Positions 62,101 to 64,000 of a stretch of DNA of 64,000 nucleotides are shown in pieces. A program made the translations under genes and the position numbers. Numbering within the stretch: the first letter of the stretch is position 1; each line of letters starts with the position of its first letter. The notes below the pieces were generated by a model, which did no database searches, was not told the DNA's origin, and saw only the letters and a program-made list of their open reading frames with translations. Origin of the DNA: Ypsolopha sequella (lineage: Eukaryota; Arthropoda; Insecta; Lepidoptera; Ypsolophidae); contig OW203989.1 of assembly GCA_934047225.1 (NCBI GenBank), forward strand, positions 19,319,977 to 19,383,976. The letters are read 5' to 3'.

Positions 62101-63355
62101 GTATAAAGGATAGGATTTGGTTGGCTGCCTGGATTCGTGCTGGGGGCTCGGTTGGTGATAAAATGATAGGTTATCAATAATATTATCAATAACAGGGATC
62201 GATAATATTTAAACAAGACTATTATTGCCTTGTTTACACAGGTATAGTAACTGGTAGACTACCAGGGTTGTAAGCAGTTACAAAATTGTACTGGGAGAGT
62301 AGAGCGGATAACCCATGTGGTAAATTAACTCTACTTCCAACTAGCCAAAATGTAAACCCAGATTATGAGCCTTCAAGTACTTACTTTACTTTATGTTTGC
62401 GGTCATATCCCAAATAAACAACAACTTACAACAACAACGGTTTTTCTCATTTTTTGTAAAACATATGGTTATATTTATTTATGGAATTCAGTTGTTGGTT
62501 AAGTGCATTGTTATACTCAAGTTTATTGGTCGGTTAAAAACCACAATGTCTCGTTCATTTACGAGTTATTATTACCTTATTGTCATTTTAAAAGTAGGTA
62601 ATAAAATGAACTATCGAAATGTAATGCGTGAACTAAATAGGTCGTTGTGTGCGAGTAAAAAGATATTATTAACCTTGGAGTATTTTTAAACGTAATCGAT
62701 TGGTTTTCATTGCAAACGTTCCTTTTGAAATAAACATTTATTAAATTTTATGTCATAAAAAATATAATAATTTATTGATGACAAACATAGAAATGCAATT
62801 AAAAAAAAAAACTAAAATTAGCAAGTTTTCAAGCCTCAAAAATACGCTTTTTAAGGGGGGCTTATCACAATTTTGTCTCTTTTCTGATTCATTTTAAACC
62901 ATGAAAGTAATATTTTATGTCTGAAAAAAATATATATCTTAAATACATTCTTTTTGCAGATTTTTTTGCGGTTCAAAACGCTATACGTTATACTTTGCTT
63001 AATCGAAAAATAATCCGAAATTTGGCTGATTTTTCATTATTTTCGTTTTATATAATATTGAAATTACAGGAAATTTAAGGAAAATGTAATTCATTAAGTA
63101 CTTTTGCGGATAGTTTCCAGAAAATTTCACCGTAAAAACGATTTTTTAGCCAAGAACGTGTTTTTTAAGAGCGCGCGATGTTTCGGTTGTCATAACAGCC
63201 ACGGCTCAGAGCGCGCTATTTTAAACTATAATGAAAGATCATAGAGTTTAGTTCTACTTGATGCAAAATGAGGTGCTCAATATCAAGGATAACGGGCCCT
63301 TAATAAAGTAATGTTACTTACGTTTTGATACGGTAAGCCGCCATCCCGTCAACAT
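28659..63355 (-). CDS. SLC17-like anion/phosphate cotransporter, gene B
   Basis: Second SLC17-family MFS transporter, head-to-tail with gene A. Exons in transcript order are 63355-63322 (probable), 46253-46051, 38453-38217, 37818-37609, 36721-36554, 35852-35636, 34410-34289, 33612-33496 and 28877-28659. The summed length of 1527 nt is exactly 509 codons including the stop, a normal size for the family (about 490-510 residues). Visible features are TM1 with NAYTMRVCLNLAVTQMV, loop sequons (NNS, NGT), GGYLAERYGGKW, LRVLQGMGE, ARWVPPHER, DLPKYMTDVLKF, NALDLAPNYAG in TM10-TM11, TM12 (FWVCFAVLVGTNVVYIIW) and a charged cytosolic tail ending KKKAESIAT. It appears intact. A 17-kb first intron carries a P-like transposon and a minisatellite. 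The substrate is not deducible. Confidence 0.9.
29803..30262. mobile_element. About 460-bp dispersed element, copy 1
   Basis: Starts AAGGCGATTACCGTCGCCAA and ends GGCGATATTAAGGGCCTTAA. The whole length matches 48597-49066 in reverse orientation. No reading frame of note. The CCTTAAG end suggests a TTAA-type DNA element. Confidence 0.65.
30668..30781. repeat. Hairpin repeat
   Basis: GCGCGACGCGACTAAGTT and GCGAGGAGCGTAACA at the left match inverted TGTTATGCTCCTCGC and AACTAAGTTGCGTCGCGC at the right. A short MITE with GC-rich arms. Confidence 0.6.
31124..31261. mobile_element. Short MITE, TA-flanked
   Basis: About 35-bp arms: AGTCTGTAAAATATAGCTTG and its inverse at the right, followed inward by GCTGTCAC-type bases. 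Flanking TA on both sides. Confidence 0.7.
31818..32092. mobile_element. Foldback MITE (about 110-bp arms)
   Basis: Outer CTTTCAATTTAAAT, then GAGGTGATTCAGTATCG and CACATTCCACTGCAAAG, recur inverted on the right (TGAATCACCTCC). Centre about 55 bp. Confidence 0.75.
32767..32935 (+). pseudogene. C-terminal fragment of the endonuclease-type retrotransposon family
   Basis: Reads GTWGPEARQLDVSVKQVDT then GSYLGQCIAFAIQRGNVAS, matching the last residues of the element ending at 15069 (LGPWGPAARQL ... GAYLGQRISLAIQRGNTAS). A second, divergent, heavily 5'-truncated copy inside the last intron of gene B. Confidence 0.75.
33496..33612 (-). CDS. Gene B exon 8 (TM10-TM11)
   Basis: 39 codons, phase 0: VNALDLAPNYAGSLTAMING then TSTISGIITPYLIGLLTPD. 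The N-x-x-DLAP-x-YAG motif is a strong SLC17 signature. Acceptor is TTTTCAG and donor GTAAGTG. Confidence 0.92.
34289..34410 (-). CDS. Gene B exon 7 (TM9-TM10)
   Basis: Begins in phase with the leftover G to give AATGPAICIILASYSGCDRF, followed by FIASMALMGGFYSGMK. Acceptor is ATTTCAG and donor GTAATGG. The matching gene A exon is beyond the left edge. Confidence 0.9.
34515..34690. repeat. Fragment of the 460-bp element family
   Basis: Shares GAAACGACATTGAAATAATG, GTGGCTGTTACGAC and AGAAAATAATACTTTTCACA with the two full copies. Confidence 0.6.
35636..35852 (-). CDS. Gene B exon 6 (TM7-TM8)
   Basis: 72 codons plus one base. It encodes VGHDWGYYTMVTDLPKYMTD, then GTLTAFPYLAMWFSSFIFGW and GRIIHTTI. 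The donor GTAATT is a little weak. The leftover G joins exon 7. Confidence 0.92.
36554..36721 (-). CDS. Gene B exon 5 (central loop and start of TM7)
   Basis: 56 codons, phase 0. It starts SILCFSTPNTHPFISPEELK and ends in the hydrophobic VPVWALLFAA. Acceptor is CTTTCAG and donor GTAAGTATG. Confidence 0.92.
37325..37530 (+). mobile_element. tRNA-derived SINE
   Basis: A box TGGCCGAGTGG (37332-37342) and B box GGGTTCAATCCC (37369-37380), followed by GTGTCGGAAGGCACGTTAAG, a typical lepidopteran SINE body. Lies in intron 4 of gene B. Confidence 0.7.
37609..37818 (-). CDS. Gene B exon 4 (TM5-TM6)
   Basis: 70 codons, phase 0. It starts GPTMPALMIVLARWVPPHER, has GGAQIGNIFGSFMSG and ends WFLAW. Acceptor is TTTTTTAG and donor GTAAGAAG. 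Confidence 0.93.
38217..38453 (-). CDS. Gene B exon 3 (TM2-TM4)
   Basis: 79 codons, phase 0. It encodes YAMFDWSESTQGLILSGFYY, then HVPGGYLAERYGGKW and LRVLQGMGE. Acceptor is TTTCCAG and donor GTGAGA. Most positions match gene A exon 3. Confidence 0.93.
38467..39970 (-). mobile_element. 5'-truncated LINE (CR1/Jockey-like)
   Basis: Minus-strand 3' part of a non-LTR element in intron 2 of gene B. It encodes the RT C-terminal half (residues SRGVPQGSILGPLLFILY, then YADNLQVY), the thumb and the common LINE C-terminus YRASKVWNDLPPPIRECK. The 359-codon frame is open to 38891. The catalytic box reads YADN instead of YADD. A 3'UTR of about 400 bp ends in a GAAA-type tail at 38486-38508. Confidence 0.8.
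40800..41041. repeat. Inverted repeat (about 65-bp arms)
   Basis: CATTTCGGACCCTCGGTTCTCCGTCAG..AACGATTCGGATG at the left pairs with CATCCGAATCGTTACCTGACGGAGAA at the right. Confidence 0.65.
41160..41470 (-). mobile_element. tRNA-derived SINE
   Basis: Minus strand carries AGGCTCAGGAGTAAAACGCTGG and B box GATTCGATCCC, then the body with ACGGTGAAGGAAAACATCGT and CATGCCCTAAAAAGC. Confidence 0.65.
42139..42410. mobile_element. Foldback element, first of a tandem pair
   Basis: Ends TACAAGGTGA / TCACCTTGTA. Arms include GGTAAGTGAACAGCATCATGAA and its inverse, with ACTCCCCATAGTGATTCACTC near the centre. Confidence 0.7.
42411..42690. mobile_element. Foldback element, second of a tandem pair
   Basis: Arms GAAATTTAATCAACCGCCTGA and its inverse, ending TTTCACCTTGTGTAG. 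It starts where the first ends and shares the AAGGTGAAATT terminal motif. Confidence 0.7.
44630..44781. repeat. Partial copy of the 17.2-kb TTAA element
   Basis: Shares ACAGAAACCAATGGAAAC, GAATAACTATT and the terminal GGTTTTTCACAAA..CCGGCTG.GAAACCGC.CTTAA with 17410-17690. The left half is missing. Confidence 0.65.
44965..45295 (+). repeat. Dispersed repeat 'CGGCCAAGTGCGAGTC...TACGAAACCC', fullest copy
   Basis: Starts AAAACCGGCCACGTGCGAGTC, contains GGGTTCCGTACCATTATC, TGTATGGGAGCCCCCTTAAA, a GACAGACGGACAGACGG microsatellite and ends GGGTACGAAACCCTA. The ends are partly inverted. Confidence 0.65.
46051..46253 (-). CDS. Gene B exon 2 (TM1 and first luminal loop)
   Basis: Acceptor TTCCAG precedes 46253 and donor GTAAGTGT follows 46051. 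It encodes FIIPQRYVLGLMGLLAVCNA, the TM1 signature and a loop with DPNACPDDE and sequons NNS and NGT. It is 12 nt shorter than gene A exon 2, the difference lying in the glycosylated loop. Confidence 0.92.
47813..47922. repeat. Near-perfect 110-bp palindrome
   Basis: ATTGTAACGCAATTTGGACT and TGTGTCTACAAAATTATA mirror across a CAGCAGGATCCTACTG centre. The symmetry creates an open frame that is not a gene. Confidence 0.7.
48597..49066. mobile_element. About 460-bp dispersed element, copy 2 (inverted)
   Basis: Reverse-complement match to 29803-30262, including AGTACTTTCTAAAGCCTACT, GCTTGAATTTCCTACTGCTC and GACGCAGCGAGCGTCGTAAC. A fragment of the same family precedes it at 48489-48596, and another lies at 34515-34690. 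Confidence 0.65.
49610..49858 (+). repeat. Copy of the 45-kb dispersed repeat
   Basis: Same order of blocks (GGCCAAGTGCGA, GGGAGCCCCCTTAAA, GGTTCATGAGATACAGCTTG, GGGTACGGAACCCTA) with internal deletions. Other partial members are at 2545-2725, 19060-19110, 22660-22715, 36172-36310, 43225-43300, 44030-44100 and 48059-48175. Confidence 0.6.
49890..50225 (-). pseudogene. LINE reverse-transcriptase thumb fragment
   Basis: Minus-strand translation includes CTSLYMCSLWANHTQ, VQYNNALRAVLRLPRYCSAS and further on ANTVLVLEVIAGRLYY with breaks, a pattern typical of the RT C-terminus of insect LINEs. It is clearly more GC-rich than its surroundings and abuts a GGTTCCGTACC-family repeat. Confidence 0.55.
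50756..50884. mobile_element. Short MITE
   Basis: ACAAAACGGTGTTTAACTTT AGACAG at the left and CTGTCTAAAGTTAAACACCG at the right form about 45-bp arms. Confidence 0.7.
51905..52073. mobile_element. Foldback MITE
   Basis: GCAGCTTGAACACTCAAGTG, GTTGTTAACTATATGCCA and CCGTTTCATCGA recur inverted on the right (TCAAGCCGCAGG end). Confidence 0.7.
52292..52640. repeat. Dispersed repeat with inverted second half
   Basis: Copy of 22980-23150 followed by an inverted, diverged half ending GTTAACCTGCAACCTTTCC, forming a foldback element. Confidence 0.6.
54149..56092. repeat. 1.9-kb minisatellite of the 8-bp unit CGTATCGN
   Basis: About 243 tandem copies. The eighth base alternates, commonly A in every other unit and T, G or C between. 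Variant units TGTATCGA and CGTATCCC recur at spacings that are multiples of 8 (for example CCCC at 54787, 54851, 54907, 55043, 55147, 55203, 55267, 55331, 55403, 55451 and 55523, mostly 56-72 bp apart), so there is a higher-order repeat of about 7-9 units. Each unit holds two CpG, very unlike the AT-rich flanks. Because 8 is not a multiple of 3, three units make an 8-codon period, and long frames stay open on both strands (up to about 390 codons). These are not genes. The array lies in intron 1 of gene B. Confidence 0.97.
56812..57346. mobile_element. TIR element of about 535 bp
   Basis: TAAAGCCACTGAGTGATGGC at the left returns inverted as GCCATCACTCAGTGGCTCTA at the right. The interior is AT-rich with a GC-rich patch at 57165-57220. 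No transposase frame. Confidence 0.65.
57883..57922 (+). repeat. Left terminal inverted repeat of the P-like transposon
   Basis: 40 bp, perfect reverse complement of 60484-60523. It is preceded by the 8-bp duplication TTCTAAGC. Confidence 0.9.
58150..58990 (-). other. Unassigned interior of the P-like transposon
   Basis: Two minus-strand open patches. From 58277 down to 58150 the frame reads CPTGVDRDHFAINSLGLLPK and so on. An acceptor-like TTTTAG at about 58960 leads into short open frames, one containing ELVRYFRDRLHEEIPQIKTF down to a stop near 58805. These could be remnants of transposase exons, but I do not recognise them and they contain breaks. Confidence 0.3.
59115..59515 (+). repeat. 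TA and CA microsatellites with a retrotransposon-like tail
   Basis: (TA)n at 59119-59159, CA-rich runs at 59232-59304, then a 3'-tail-like stretch ending ATAAATATTTTTGTATTGTA. It sits downstream of the THAP exon inside the P-like element and supplies the last codons of its frame, suggesting a later insertion. Confidence 0.5.
59470..60095 (-). CDS. THAP-domain protein (P-type transposase N-terminus)
   Basis: Two exons: 60095-60019 (ATG, 25 codons plus CG, donor GTGAGTTC) and 59707-59470 (acceptor TTACAG, TAA at 59472). The 104-residue product begins MSCAIEGCKSHTGRK, has FHRFPKREELKSEWLRR, HICSKHF and ends the domain with LKADALPTL. This gives the full C2CH set (Cys3, Cys8, then Cys-x2-His in CSKH) plus the invariant Pro, Trp, Phe and the AVPTI-like ALPTL box. 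THAP is a sequence-specific DNA-binding zinc finger; in P transposase it binds internal sites near the ends. The last dozen codons come from AT-rich tail DNA, and no catalytic domain follows in frame. Confidence 0.85.
60484..60523 (-). repeat. Right terminal inverted repeat of the P-like transposon
   Basis: 40 bp, perfect reverse complement of the left end. It is followed directly by TTCTAAGC at 60524-60531. Confidence 0.9.
60524..63321. other. 5' part of gene B intron 1
   Basis: Apart from the LINE fragment at 60650-61020, no gene seen. 61599-61814 and 62393-62689 are open by chance only as far as I can tell. Confidence 0.5.
60650..61020 (+). pseudogene. LINE reverse-transcriptase thumb fragment
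   Basis: Reads LELVNETKFLGITIDSRLQW, then GRLSFAAYAVRRISPI and, after a frame break near 60830, LLWDRAADTGAVFVLQ and RAFRAIYN. This is the usual RT thumb of Jockey-like elements. It carries frameshifts and stops and starts about 120 bp outside the P-like transposon. Confidence 0.65.
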
Positions 63356-63397
63356 TGCAATAAGAATCTGCCGTCTTCAGACTCTCCAAATATGCCT
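63322..63397 (-). CDS. Gene B exon 1 candidate (5'UTR end plus start codons)
   Basis: A 76-nt exon-like block with acceptor TTACAG before 63397 and a strong donor GTAAGTAAC after 63322. An ATG at 63355 gives 11 codons (MLTGWRLTVSK) plus C. The leftover C joins TG at the start of exon 2 to make Leu, in frame with FIIPQRYVLG. The phase fits exactly. The upstream acceptor implies a further noncoding exon outside the window. Another frame of the same block is also open (AYLESLKTADSYCNVDG), so it could belong to a different gene. This join is inference. Confidence 0.45.
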
Positions 63398-64000
63398 CTG
63401 TAATTTAAAAAACAGCAAATTAGTAATATTATTTTAAAAATATTGCGAACTTACCAAACTGCCCCAAAATTACACTAAATTACACCAAAATTAAAATCTC
63501 ATAAATTTGACTGAACGAAATTTATACTAGAGAAACGGTAAGTGACTAAACAAAATCGAGGTTCAGTGACGCTTTTTGTGATATTAAAAAATATTTATTA
63601 TGCCCCCGTATTTACACAGTTTAAATATTATTTTAATACTGTGATTTAGTGTCAGTATTTCAGACACCAGAAAAAATTTGCGGTTTTTGCAGAGAGGTCC
63701 TTTTGTTCCAAAATTTTGATTAATTGTACGGACCGGAGCAGTTTTGAAAGATTTCGATTCCCAAATTTTGAGTTAAAAATCGCGGATATAAAAAAAAACT
63801 TTTTTTTGCACGAGGTTATTTCTAAATACCAAATTAAAGAGCTGAATTTAAAATATTACTATGTATAGTTAAATACTGACTTGCAACAATTCCGAGAAAT
63901 CTTTGAAAACCACAAAATTTTTTTGTCTCCCACCTTTGTTTCCGAAACTAGAGACGAAAAACATAAAAAAAGAAACTAATTAATAGATTATAGAATTAAA

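Overview
The window is AT-rich eukaryotic DNA, almost certainly from a moth or butterfly. Three things point there: short exons split by long introns with canonical GT-AG borders, SLC17-type transporter exons of insect character, and a very dense load of non-LTR retrotransposons, tRNA-derived SINEs, hairpin MITEs and the 'CGGCCAAGTGCGAGTC...GGTTCCGTACC' dispersed repeats I associate with Lepidoptera. There is no prokaryotic organisation. Species and family names are inference.

The host genes are two tandem SLC17-family (phosphate cotransporter/sialin-like, major facilitator superfamily) paralogues, both on the minus strand. Gene A has its first exon at 18551-18656 and five more exons down to 179; its last exons lie beyond the left edge. 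Gene B runs from a probable first coding exon at 63322-63355 through eight well supported exons to a stop at 28659. Four matched internal exons have identical lengths in A and B (237, 210, 168 and 217 nt) with the same phases, so the pair arose by tandem duplication. Between them, at 26185-26490, lie two decayed copies of part of the second exon, relics of a third paralogue.

The large introns are transposon nurseries. Intron 1 of gene A (5.7-18.55 kb) holds a 1-kb foldback element, a second foldback, and a non-LTR retrotransposon with a C-terminal restriction-like endonuclease signature. That retrotransposon has been split inside its reverse transcriptase by a younger LINE with an intact 993-codon ORF2. 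Gene B introns hold a 5'-truncated LINE, SINEs, many foldback MITEs and a 1.9-kb minisatellite built on an 8-bp unit.

The most distinctive item lies in intron 1 of gene B. It is a 2641-bp DNA transposon (57883-60523) with perfect 40-bp terminal inverted repeats and a perfect 8-bp target duplication. Inside it is a two-exon gene encoding a complete THAP zinc-finger domain, which together indicate a P-element-superfamily transposon. Most of the transposase catalytic region was not found, so it is probably a deleted, non-autonomous copy.
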